In this document: piece after piece, positions 35,177 to 45,703 of the stretch
Layout: each line of letters begins with the position of its first letter
How positions within the stretch are numbered: the stretch's first letter is position 1
Origin: Mesorhabditis belari
Lineage: Eukaryota > Nematoda > Chromadorea > Rhabditida > Rhabditidae
DNA length: 64,000 bases
NCBI GenBank assembly: GCA_958450365.1
Contig: CAUEEP010000056.1
Location: forward strand, 346,308-410,307
Direction of reading: 5' to 3'
Made by a program: the position numbers and the translations under genes
The notes under the pieces: generated by a model
Told to the model about the DNA's origin: nothing
Databases searched by the model: none
Seen by the model: only the letters and a program-made list of their open reading frames with translations

Positions 35177-35389
35177 TCTTTTGAGAGGCGGCGTGAAGGC
35201 ATCAAATGGAGATCAAAGACTGGTAACGCGTTTTGGTAATAACTGATTTGGGCGTAGAAGATTGTTCCTCGAGAAAACTTCAAAGTCAGGCTGATTTTTG
35301 TACTACAGTACATAGGGTTGTAATTAGTAATGATTCGGATTGCGAAAAAAACGAATAACAGTTTTTTGGGGTCTTTCGCTTTCAGTCGA

Positions 35390-35545
35390 GGAATCGATTT
35401 TTCTATTCATTTACTCTAAATTAAACCCTAGAATAGCTCGACTGTTGATCTTTGCCACGAGAATTTCTCAAGTTTACAGAAAAACGGGGACCTGAGCTCC
35501 GGAAACGTTGAAGGAAAAGAAGGAAAAGAAGAAGAAGAAAAAACA
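35390..35545. repeat. Duplicate of the GAA-tract flank
   Basis: Matches 32133-32275 with about two differences over ~130 bp, including the cggggacctgagctccggaa block, and ends in a short GAA tract then aaaacaaaat, as at the right edge of the long tract. Confidence 0.9.
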
Positions 35546-36254
35546 AAATGGCTTTTCGCAAGTGAAAGTTTGATAGAAAATTTGTATTTGATTAATCAAA
35601 AAAAAAAATTGAAAAGCTGTTAGTTTTAGCTAAAGGAAAGTGTCCACTTGCGCATTTTATCCAACAAAAAAAAAAACTCATTGAGAATGGGGGGAAAAGC
35701 AAAAAAACCGAAGAAAAGCGCAGAAAATTGCTCATTTAGTATGAATGAAAAAGGCGGCTAGAAATGCAGGAAATTTTAAATTTTTCCCTCTTTACCCTCA
35801 TCTTTTGAGCGCATCCCTTTGAAAATATATATTCATACTTTATTCAGGACATGAAATAAAGCGTAATCAGTCAGACAATACACAAATCTTCAACAAAATA
35901 CATAGAGAAAGATGAGATATTTTACTCGGCGATGTGGAGGCGGGGAGAAAAAATGAGAGAGAATTCTCAAGTTCTCAACTTTTTACCGCAAAATTCATTC
36001 ACTAAAGCAACAGATATGGGGGTGGGTACTTGACGCGAAATTTTTTGCGCAACTAGATTAGAGTGTGTTCCTCGCAGACAACGCGTTTTCTAAAAGGCGG
36101 CGCGGGCCAGGGATAAACTACTAACCCTATGTTTTTAAACGGCAAATTTTCCAAAATCACAAATCCCATAAAAATCTTTTTCTTTTTTTCCTACTACTCC
36201 TTTTCACTCATAATTACCCACTCCTCTCTAACTAATCCTTTTCCCTAACTCATA

Positions 36255-36672
36255 CTATTACTCTTTTCTTAATCTCTCTATTCCTCTAATCCATTAACCC
36301 TATTACCCCCTTCCTCCCTATTACTCTTTCCCTAACTCTATTACTCTTTCCTTAACTCTATTACTCTTTCCTTAACTCTATTACTCTTTCCCTAACTCTA
36401 TTACTCTTTCCCTAACTCTATTACTCTTTCCCTAACTCTATTACTCTTTCCTTAACTCTATTACTCTTTCCTTAACTCTATTACTCTTTCCCTAACTCTA
36501 TTACTCTTTCCTTAACTCTATTACTCTTTCCTTAACTCTATTACTCTTTCCCTAACTCTATTACTCTTTCCTTAACTCTATTACTCTTTCCTTAACTCTA
36601 TTACTCTTTCCCTAACTCTATTACTCTTTCCTTAACTCTATTACTCTTTCCCTAACTCTATTACTCTTTCGC
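36255..36672. repeat. 20-bp minisatellite (ctctttccctaactctatta)
   Basis: About 20 highly regular copies alternating ccctaact and ccttaact variants. The ccctaa core resembles a telomere step but the period is 20. Confidence 0.95.
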
Positions 36673-37049
36673 TAAAACTCAAAAATTTTAAAATGCTGTG
36701 TGAAATTAAAGAAAACATATTTAAAACGGAAAAAAGTTAAGAAACACTATAAAAAAATGATATTATTCACGAATTTACCGGGCCTATTGTCTACATTTGC
36801 ACTAGAGCTATTCAAAAACAAATTCCACGCCCTAAAAAACCTAAATCCTTAAATAAAACTATCCATTACTAAATTTTAAGAAAATTTTGCACATTTTTTT
36901 TCGCGCGGCCTAAAGGCTTTGCTTTGCTTAAAAAGCGCACCTTTTAGAAAACGCGTTGTCGGAAGTTTGTCGGATCAATTGTCTGACAAAAGAGTTGTCA
37001 AGGCAAATTTGTCTGACAAATTGTGTGTCAACAAGGAGCACACTCTAAA

Positions 37050-37245
37050 CTAGATCATTTGCGCAACTCGCCATAACTTTCTTCTAAGTCGGCCAATCTT
37101 TATGCTTTTGGTTTCATTTTGTTCCACTTATTGAGATTTACAAAATGGTACCAAAAGCATAAAGATTGCTTGACTTAGAAGAAAGTTATGGCGAGTTGCG
37201 CAAACGACCCTGTTGCGCAAAAAAAAATTTTGCGCAAAGTAGCCT
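37050..37245. repeat. Foldback element (gcgcaactcgccataact family)
   Basis: Arms gcgcaactcgccataacttt and aaagttatggcgagttgcgc flank ccaatctttatgcttttggt and its complement. It ends with agcctaccccc. Related to 21830, 38033, 58785 and 59257. Confidence 0.85.
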
Positions 37246-37511
37246 ACCCCCGAATCTCTTGAACTTTTTAAACGTGTTGCTCAAATTTCCGTTCTTCTTT
37301 AGACTTCTTTAAGTCTTATCGATGTTATAATAGTTTTTTTATTTATTTTAGATATCTAGCTATCTATATACACACAGAGCTTAGCGGTAGCTAAGTTTAA
37401 CAATTTTAAAAGAAACAGGAGGGAAATGCTCACAAGAAACAAAAAAAAAGCACAAAAAGTTTAATCATTTTAAAAGAAATAGGGAGAGAATTTTAATAAT
37501 AAACATAATTA

Positions 37512-38021
37512 TTGGGTTGATGCATAATTATCCGGACTTCTTTTATAAATGATTTTATTTAACAAAAAATAACATAAATAGTTAGAAAAATATGTTTAAT
37601 TGATTATTCTGGAGCATATTCACCGCCTACATCAATAACTGATTGCCATTTGCTTGGAAGACGATCGATTCCACAGCGAAGAATAAACGATCTTTGGAGG
37701 CAATCCACGCTTTAACATCGTCTATCAAGTCATCCAAATCGTTGTAGATCTTATTTGTTTGCCAATTTTTGAGCGATCGATTGACGTGGTAGTCCGTTGG
37801 GGCTTCTCCAGTTCTTTGAGATCGCGAAACGACTCTGCGGCAGACCATCCCTTTTCGAAGTGGTAGAGCATGATATGGCGAAGATGGATATGATTGTCGA
37901 CACGCATTTTGTTCACTAAAGAATAACGAATATTTAAAAAAAAGAAATAGACAAAAAGCTTTCAAAACAAAAAAGATACAAGCACGCAAAAAGAAGTCCG
38001 GATAATTATGCATCAACCCAA
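37512..38021 (-). mobile_element. Internally deleted mariner, copy 2
   Basis: 510 bp, flanked by TA, with the same ~32-bp terminal inverted repeats and the same internal deletion as the copy at 5802-6312. The only difference I noticed is one missing g near 37673 (ccacagcg against ccacgagcg). It sits between two copies of the gcgcaactcgccataact element. Confidence 0.9.
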
Positions 38022-38032
38022 TAAATAAAGGG

Positions 38033-38475
38033 TAGGCTAATTTCCGCAATCTTTTTTAGCGCAACAGGTTCATTTGCGCAAATCGCCATAACTTTCTTCG
38101 AAGTCGGCCAATCTTTATGATTTTGGTGTCATTTTGTTCCACTTATTGAGATCTACTAGATCTACAAATAAAATTCGATTTGAATACAAATTCAAACAGT
38201 CACAGAACCTAGAAATGCGGGTGGTTACTTTGCGCCAAATTTTTTGCGCCATAACTTTCCTCGAAGTCGATCAAACTTTATGATTTTGGTGTCATTTTGT
38301 AGATCTGAATAAGTGCAACAAAATGACACTAAAGTGATAAAGATTGATCGACTTAGAAGAAAGTTATGGCGAGTTGAGCAAAAGTTGCGTTAAGTTGCAA
38401 AAAGTTGCACATACCTAGTCGCGCAAAGGATCCAGGTGCGCGAAAAATTTCGCGGAAAGTAGCTACGTAGATATT
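38033..38475. repeat. Composite of gcgcaactcgccataact-family elements
   Basis: Starts ggtaggctaatttccgcaat and includes a second pair of arms (38240-38390). The aattcgatttgaatacaaattc segment also occurs at 59400, so the middle is part of the same family. Confidence 0.7.
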
Positions 38476-38662
38476 CTTCAAAAAAAAAAAAAAACGTTTT
38501 CAAAGGAGAAAAGAAAAGTTTTTGCAGTTTGTTTTTTTACAAAACAACAATTTCTAATTTCTATTGCATTGAAGACATTGAAGACAATTAAAGCTGTGAA
38601 ATGGCTCGTGGAAATTGTTTATTTCTTCATAAATCCACAAATAAAAATCGAATTTTTAGAGT

Positions 38663-41325
38663 TTAGTTGACAAAAACTTGTGCAATATCATCATATTCAT
38701 GGGTTCTTTTGTTGAAAACGTCGTGAATTCGGATGCCGGAAAGAGACTGAAATTTGAAAAATGAAAATTATAGAACGAATCGAATCGAATCGATAGAACG
38801 AATTTGAAAGGCCATTTAGGCATCTTCAAGGATTACGATAGCTTCTATTGCGTTTCCTATAACATTTCTCATTTCCGTTTTCCTAAAAGAAAGCTCTTTC
38901 TCGGCAATCCGTAATCTTTTCTATTTTCATCTAATCTAATCATTTTTTTTCTTACTTTTGACCTTTCTCATGAGCCTTTACAGAATTAGAGGATAAAAAA
39001 ATAAATGGATAGATTGGATAGATTTAAGATTACGATAAAGAAGGCATGTTTTAGAAAATTTCTAGCATTTACCTGAAATCCTAAAGTCACCGGCAATAGC
39101 TCTAACCCAAAATCGATCGAGGTGTTTGGCGGGATTTGACCAAGAGATTTCTGAAATGATCACAAGTTGAAGGGTTTTATTTAAGATTTAAGATTTAAGA
39201 TTTAGGCTTTAAACTTTAAACTTTAAGCCTTAAGCCTTAAGCATTAAGCCTTACGCCTTAAGCCTTAAGCCTTAAGCCTTAAGCTTTAAGCCTTAAGCCT
39301 TAAGCCTTAAGCTTTAAGCCTTAAGCCTTAAGCCAAGCCTTAAGCCTTAAACTTTAAATCCAAAAATTTGACTCTCTTTTCAACTTACTCCCGACGTGCA
39401 ACAGTAGACGATTCCCGGCTGGCGAACGGTGTCAAAAGAGAGCATTAGGTCGAGAGAACGATCGCTGAAAGAGATTCCGATAGGGTGATTCAATCAAAAG
39501 ATTTCCTAGACAAAAAATCAAAGAATTTCCTCTTGCCCACCAACAATTGTGCACTCGAAGCATCACTTCAAACGTTTGCCTGACTCTCACCGTCGCCGGC
39601 ACTCTTTCCACACTCAAACGAGTGTCCCCATAGCCGGGTGCCTGAATTTTCGTTTTAAGTCACTTATCATAGCCAAGTCAGTCATAAACTTCATATGCAA
39701 AGTGCTTTAGATTTGCCTTTACTTACAATTCTCTGCAATGGACTCGTTTGCAAGCGTCCCCTTTCGCCCATCGCCGTTCGCCATTGCATGTCGAGTTTCC
39801 CGATGTTTGTCACCTAAAGCTTTCCTTGTTCTTCACGATTATCGCTATTAGATAACCAGCTAATACCTATCATAGAAACCTATCTCAAAACGATATTTTA
39901 CCAAGATAAAAAGTTCCTTACTATCTAATTTCTAAGTACAAAGTTGTCATCATATATTTGAACCTCTTTCGGCGACGAGATCCCATGATTCTTTGGAGTC
40001 AAGCAAAAGAGAAACTGGCGAACATCTTTCGGGCGAAGTTGCACAGCTGATGGACTAAAAGTTTCTTTATTCTCAGTTTAAAATTTTTATTATTTAAGTA
40101 AATCTCAAGTTCTCCTTTCATTCTTTTCCACTCACCTTGGCGTTATCGCTTGACTATCATAGAAATCGCTTGGTTCAAGTACAACCCTTTCCAACATCAT
40201 CATTCCACCGGAGGTGTTCTCGATTTGAGCCTCCAAGAAGACGTCGTTCGACTAAAAAAATTCAACTGATAACGGGAATCTGTCTAAAATATGGGTTTTC
40301 TAGAAAACCCAAAAGCTTGAGCTTGGTCTAGCAACTATTTTATGCTCAACTTTTCACGAAACCCACCAAATTATCCTAAAGTGATCGATTTGGAAGCAAA
40401 AAAAAGCACACCAGACACGAGCATGCAAATGAAAATCGAGTTATTGAAAAATAGGAAAAAAATTTTCCCACCTCAGCATTGTAAAATTTCGTGCGCACGT
40501 CGATGGGTTTTGTGACGGGGAATTTGAAGAATTTCCGGAAATATTGGCTGCTTCCCGAGGACGTTTTGTAGGTGACCGAGCAGACTAATCTGAAAGAAAA
40601 TTATCTAGAATCGTATCTAATATCTGAAATCTATCAGTTTAAAAATGACTATTAAATCTAAAATTCGTATCGTATTGCCATAGCAACGGGCGGTGGAAGC
40701 TAATCTTTTGGTCTAAAGATATTCGATAATCAAAAGTGTGTATTGTATTGAGAAAAAAAAGTGTATTTAAAGCTACAGTAATGCATTACAGTAAAGTAGT
40801 AAAAGTAGCCTTTTAGTAAAAAGTAAAAAGTAGCCAGTAAAAAGTAGCCTTTTAGCCTTTTACTATACCCACATGTGTTGCCCGAGCTCTTTCACCTCGT
40901 GGCTCACCACTTGTCCTTGCGATTCACCGGCCACCAACTTCAACCCATCCAGTTTACACGGTAATGGCTGCTTTTGGCTGTTCGTTTGTAAATCGACCTG
41001 AAACTTTATGGTACTATTGGATTTTTGCTCTCTTCAACCTTAACAGTAACCTCGTCCACTTGGTCATTCCCTTCATTGATACAACTCACATAGAAGGTGA
41101 ACGTTTCGCCAAGGTAAATGTTTCTAACGATAAGTATTTGATGATAGCTTTCTCTTACACCAACTCAAATTGTTGCGGCGCTAGGATGAAATCCCCAATC
41201 GGCCACTGCGATCCTTCGTCGATGGTTTTTCGTTGTACTGTTTGTTGAATTATACGACCAACATCATCCTCAGGATCAACGCATAATGAAGTGAATGGGG
41301 CGAATTTTGGCCGAGCCAATCGCAT
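38663..41325 (-). CDS. trappc13: TRAPP complex subunit 13 (TRAPPC13)
   Basis: Eleven minus-strand exons all close in phase: 41325-41159, 41123-41039, 40997-40873, 40589-40472, 40251-40136, 40054-39964, 39813-39727, 39641-39541, 39464-39389, 39150-39073, 38746-38663; 375 residues (mammalian form ~417). Landmarks: MRLARPKF at the start, [100 protein letters not shown] and the end [18 protein letters not shown]13 is a beta-sandwich subunit of TRAPPIII, which activates a Rab1 GTPase in ER-Golgi and autophagy traffic. The ATG is two bases after an acceptor (attcag), fitting trans-splicing. A polyadenylation-type aataaa lies at about 38619-38624. Confidence 0.95.
39178..39356. repeat. 7-mer array (ccttaag) in TRAPPC13 intron
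   Basis: About 24 copies of gccttaa, a seven-base relative of the telomere step gcctaa, in the intron 39151-39388. Confidence 0.9.
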
Positions 41326-41834
41326 CACTGAATCGAAAACAAGTTGCAAGACAAGTACCGGCCGTTTTAAAACCAAAAATGCAGCTACTCGGCGTATCTC
41401 TCATTTTATTCGAGGCTTTCCTTATTAAGGCGATGCCAGTATCCAAAACCAGACAAACCTTTCAACGTGATTGTTTGACTTGGTCCTTGTAGGTCTGCCA
41501 TTTGAAGCTTTAAGTCTGAATCGTAAAAACAATTTATCAGAAAAAAACAAATAACGAGTTGGCCACAACAAACAATTGAAAGGGTATCGCCCGGATTGAC
41601 ACTAAACCAAGCCTGACAAAGGGCCAAAAAGCACCCAAGAGATTTTACGGTGACCTAAAGCGTCAAATACACACTGCGTGTCGTGGTCGACCGCGATTTT
41701 AGAGAAAACAACTCGAGCTCAACACGCAGTAAATGTATTTATAAAATCTAGATAAAAACAAACAAAATGACAAATAACAAAAACATTTTTCAAGAGATGC
41801 GTGAGCAGTTCGGCAACTCGTTCAGCTTCTGTCT

Positions 41835-42769
41835 TTAGTGATGGTGTGCGTGGCCCGAGTGATCGTGATCATGTCCTTCGCAGCTCTTCTTTTCATTTCG
41901 AGAAGCCTCATCAAAGTCGCCAACGAGATCTAAACCATAAGGGACCATAGATGGGTTAAACGTGTATTCAATTACCAGGAACGTCATCTTCTTCGGAAGT
42001 CTTGAATTGTGTTGTAACATTGCTTGCCAACTTCTTGAGATGCGTGAGTGACTCAGGACCCAGTTGATTAAGAATCGCTGGTAGCAACTCTGTGATTTCT
42101 AAAAACAAGAAAATTAGTTGCATAAACCCAAAGCCCTACGTTTGTTCTCAGCGCTTCCACAGACGGAAAAGGTGTTAGCCGGGACCGAAGCTTGCACTTT
42201 TGGGTTGTTGAAGTGGATGACCGTTCCGTCCTCCTTGATCATGTTAACCTAAAATAAAAAGCTAATCGATGCATAAGAAAAGTCATTGACTCATTTATAG
42301 CCTAGTATCAGTCTATGATTTGCGAACTTTCAATGAATTTGCCACCTAACAAGTCCCACGTTTATAAGCATTTAATTACTACTACCCCAATGTTTTAGTG
42401 CAAAAGCAACACCTCCTCAATGCCAGGAATGTTGGTGACGGAAAGCTTCTTGAGGTTCGATTGCAACTTCTTGTCATCCGAAGCGGCGGTCTTGTGCACA
42501 ACCTTCTTCTTCCTTCGCACGGTTCCCTGAATAGAAAAGATTAGTACTCTATACAACTTGGGCAACAACATTCTGACTAATTCATTGAATATATGATTCA
42601 ATGCATCTACCCAGTTCACTAATTTTAAAATCTAGGCTCCAAATTAACCATCAGTCCTCCTGGCGGGTCTACAAATATAACATCAAAATCTAACCTTTCC
42701 TCCGGTGCGCACAGCCTCAGCCATTGCTTGCAGCTTCTTGATTTTCTCGGCAACCTCCTTGTCGGTCAT
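41835..42769 (-). CDS. icd-1: Nascent polypeptide-associated complex beta subunit (BTF3/ICD-1)
   Basis: Five exons close in phase (42769-42695, 42526-42413, 42248-42140, 42098-41976, 41929-41835); 171 residues. Start [20 protein letters not shown]; the NAC domain begins with [12 protein letters not shown], whose RRK-x-KK ribosome-binding motif is intact, and continues with [20 protein letters not shown]. The tail reads [11 protein letters not shown]...[14 protein letters not shown], as in ICD-1. NAC binds nascent chains at the ribosome exit and blocks mistargeting to the ER. The acceptor 14 bases before the ATG suggests trans-splicing. Unusual: the protein ends [12 protein letters not shown], a histidine-rich tail I do not know from this family. 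The next gene downstream on the same strand starts about 510 bp away. Confidence 0.95.
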
Positions 42770-44036
42770 TGTTGCGGAATTCCCTGAAAGTGAAACGATT
42801 AGTCCAAGAATTGGTACTAGTAAACTTCAGGGGGAGGGAGCAGTTCGATTTGACCCGGTCAGAACCTATTTTACCCGTTTTTTTTAAGCCTGGTTTTGCA
42901 TTTTTTCAAATATGCTTAATCTATTGGTGATATTTTTAGTGTTTTGAATAAGTTTTCACTTTGTACTTCGCCCCTGGTCTCATTTTCAAGCTTTGTGGCA
43001 CTGCAACAGCTATCCTCCGTCTAGCTCAACAAAAGATTAATAAAAATTGTTAAAAACTTTCCAAAAATATCACCAAATGATTCAGCATGTTTGATTAGCC
43101 GAGAAAAAATTAAATAACGTTAGTAAAACCGTCGAAAGATCAAATCTGACCAAATCAGAGGCAAAGTGCCCCCGCGCGCCAAATTTTATTAATATCTAAG
43201 AATGAAACAAGTAACAATTGTACAATAAAACTAGTAGGAAGAAAGATTGGGCCGCGCAATTCAAAAGCATGAAAGAACAAGTCTTACAAAACAGCTTTGA
43301 TTGACAGCTACTGATAACAGAAAGGAGAGGGAGCTAATCTACGAAATTTCACTTTTTTTAAAAGCGCGAGTTTTAAAATGGAGCAAGCCAGAGGCAGCTG
43401 ACTTTAGCAAAATTAACACGATCGATTAAAACTTAAGGGCCCGACTGTAAATAAATCACGCGACAAAAGTGAACGGATCTAGAAATTTTCTTGGCAAAAT
43501 CTTGCCGAGACAGTTTTGCGCCAAACGGGTGTGGCAGCCCGAAAACTAGTACAAAGGAACGCGCTGTAGGGGACAGCCACGCAACGCACAGAGAAAAGAG
43601 GGGTAAAAGGAAATGGAGTTTGCACACAAGTGATGAATCATATGGCTGGACAATGAACGCGGGCTATCAGTTAAGCGCTTTTATAGGTGATCGTCATCAA
43701 AATTGATTCTTTCGATAGCATTTCACCAATTGATTCTCAAAATTCAGCACTAGCTGCATTCCAAACGCTTTAGACGGGCAAACTTTTAAATTAATGAAGC
43801 TTTTGAGAGCGTTCTCGATTGCGAAATCGTCACATTATGCAAGGCTTATCGATTTTAGGCATCTAGACGTAAAATGGAAGAGATTGGGAAATTCTAGATG
43901 GAAATTTTATTAAAAAAATGGATTTGCGCATTGAATACACTTTTCTTCCTTTCTAACGTGGTTGAGAGTCCTTTTTCTTCACCTTTTTTTATTATGTTCT
44001 TCGTGTTCTTAGCATTTACAATTGTTTCTATTTTAG
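42770..44036. promoter_or_regulatory. Divergent intergenic region between icd-1 and vps-32
   Basis: 1.27 kb separates the divergent starts, so it must hold both promoters. The middle (43180-43700) is less AT-rich and has no obvious repeat. I see no clear TATA box or other defined element; acceptor tags lie at both gene starts. Confidence 0.5.
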
Positions 44037-45703
44037 ATGAGCCTTTTCGGGAAGATCTTCGGCGGCAAGAAGGAGGCTCCACCACCGAGCACCCAAGACA
44101 GCATCCAGAAGTTGCGCGAGACCGAGGAGTTGCTCATCAAGAAGCAGGACTTTCTTGAGAAGAAAATTAAAGATGTAAGGGTTTTTGATTAGTTTGTATT
44201 TGAGAGGAAATTCTTGCGGGAAGCGTTGATTGGCTTGTTCTGATATTTATATGAATAACTATTTTTAATCGCCAAATCAGCAGTAGACTAGTTGTAAGCT
44301 TGGTTTAATTAGAAGTGTTACTATGATTTTATTCACTATCGGCGTTTATAGCGTTAAACTATCAATTTTTGTTTTAGTTAAAACGTCTTTACGTTCGATT
44401 ACCCTAATCAAAGAGCTTTGAAGTTTAGCGGGTATTCTTAATCGATTACCTCGAAAAAAGAAAAGGCTGAATGATGACTCATCTTTTTTTTAGGAAGTAG
44501 CAACTGCTGTGAAACATGGAACAAAGAACAAGCGGCTGGCATTGCACGCTCTCAACAGAAAAAGGTAAATTTACAATCTTTAAATTAAGCGTTTATTATT
44601 TTCACTTTAGACAATATGAGAAACAACTTGCGCAACTTGACGGCGTTCTGCAAACGATCGAATTTCAAAGAGAAGCCCTCGAGAATGCGTCGACGAACGC
44701 GGAAGTTCTGCAAGTTATGGGTGGAGCTAGCAAAGCCCTCAAGGCTGCTCACAACAACATGGATATTGATCAAGTGAGTTTTTGAGTTGAACTTTGGAAT
44801 CAAATGGTACTGCTGACGGGCAGTCAAAAGTGGCTTTTATTATGTTTTTCCATGTTAAAGAGTTTCTTTTAGGTCCATGATTTGATGGAGGATATCGCTG
44901 AACAACAAGAAGTGGCCAATGAAATTGCCGAAGCCATTTCAAATCCCGTCGGGTTTGGCCGAGATCTCGATGAAGATGATCTTATGAAAGAATTGGAACA
45001 ACTCGAGCAGGTAAAAATTTGAGCTAATTTAGAAGCTTTCTTACTGACTTCTAAAGGAAAATATTAACAAAATCGGGACTTATTGACGCTACCAGCCAAA
45101 CGGCGGATTTTTCTGACTGGATGCTTTGGCGCTGACGCACGAGTCAAGGGGCGCCGAGACCCCTGTAACAATACAGGGGCAATTAAATGTGAGGCAATTA
45201 AATTTGCATACTTTAGCTCCATGCTCGAAAACATTAAAAGCAAAAAAGTTTGAATCGGACCCGGCACCCCTGCCCTCCCTTACATAGACCGCCGAGGCAA
45301 AAAAAAGGGACGGGGCTTAGTAGTTTTTAACTTTTAAAAAAGTACAAGAAGAAACTCGTCATTTTTTGGGGGCGGCGTCAGCAGAAATTCATCTATCGAA
45401 CAAAAAAAAGTGTACTCCGAAATTCGATCTTGGTGCTGAGAAAAGTGCGCGTGACGGACGGACAGACAGACACTTGCCTATTATATATAGTAGATTAAAC
45501 TTTTTATCACTGCAACAATGATTTTAGCAACTTATCTATTTTAGGAAGAACTCGACAAGCAGCTCCTTGATGCCAATCCCACACCGATTAGTCTTCCCGA
45601 TGCGCCAGCCGAACGACTTCCAGCCGTGCCTGCCAGAAAGGCTCCCGCAAAGACCAATGCCGACAAAGACCTCGACGAGTTGGAGGCTTGGGCAAATTCA
45701 TGA
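44037..45703 (+). CDS. vps-32: ESCRT-III core subunit CHMP4/SNF7
   Basis: Five exons close in phase (44037-44174, 44494-44564, 44611-44773, 44873-45010, 45545-45703); 222 residues, the family's usual length. N-terminus MSLFGKIFGGKKEAPPPSTQ (membrane-inserting helix and basic patch), RETEELLIKKQDFLEKKI, KNKRLALHALNRKRQYEKQL, DLMEDIAEQQEVANEI, and the C-terminus DELEAWANS, matching the end of CHMP4 that binds ALIX. SNF7 polymerises into membrane-remodelling spirals in multivesicular body formation, cytokinesis and repair. The ATG directly follows an acceptor (ttttag), which strongly suggests SL trans-splicing with no native leader. The last intron contains a transposon-like insertion (45055-45497). 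Confidence 0.95.
45055..45497. mobile_element. Unclassified element in vps-32 intron 4
   Basis: A block less AT-rich than its surroundings ends gacggacggacagacagaca then cttgcctattatatatagta. This end, inverted, resembles tctactatataaaaggcaaa at 28731 and ctactatataaaaat at 11223. Such gacagacagac...tatatagta ends are seen in several invertebrate transposon families; the class is not determined here. Confidence 0.45.

Larger units (their letters stand above)
30443..38662. other. Gene-free 8-kb stretch of repeats
   Basis: No exon found. It contains minisatellites, a long GAA tract with a short-tract duplicate, a poly-A run, three tRNA-like sequences, a weak LINE-like 3' end near 35826-35910, a deleted mariner and two foldback elements. 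It may include the promoter of the calmodulin-like gene at its left edge. Confidence 0.6.
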
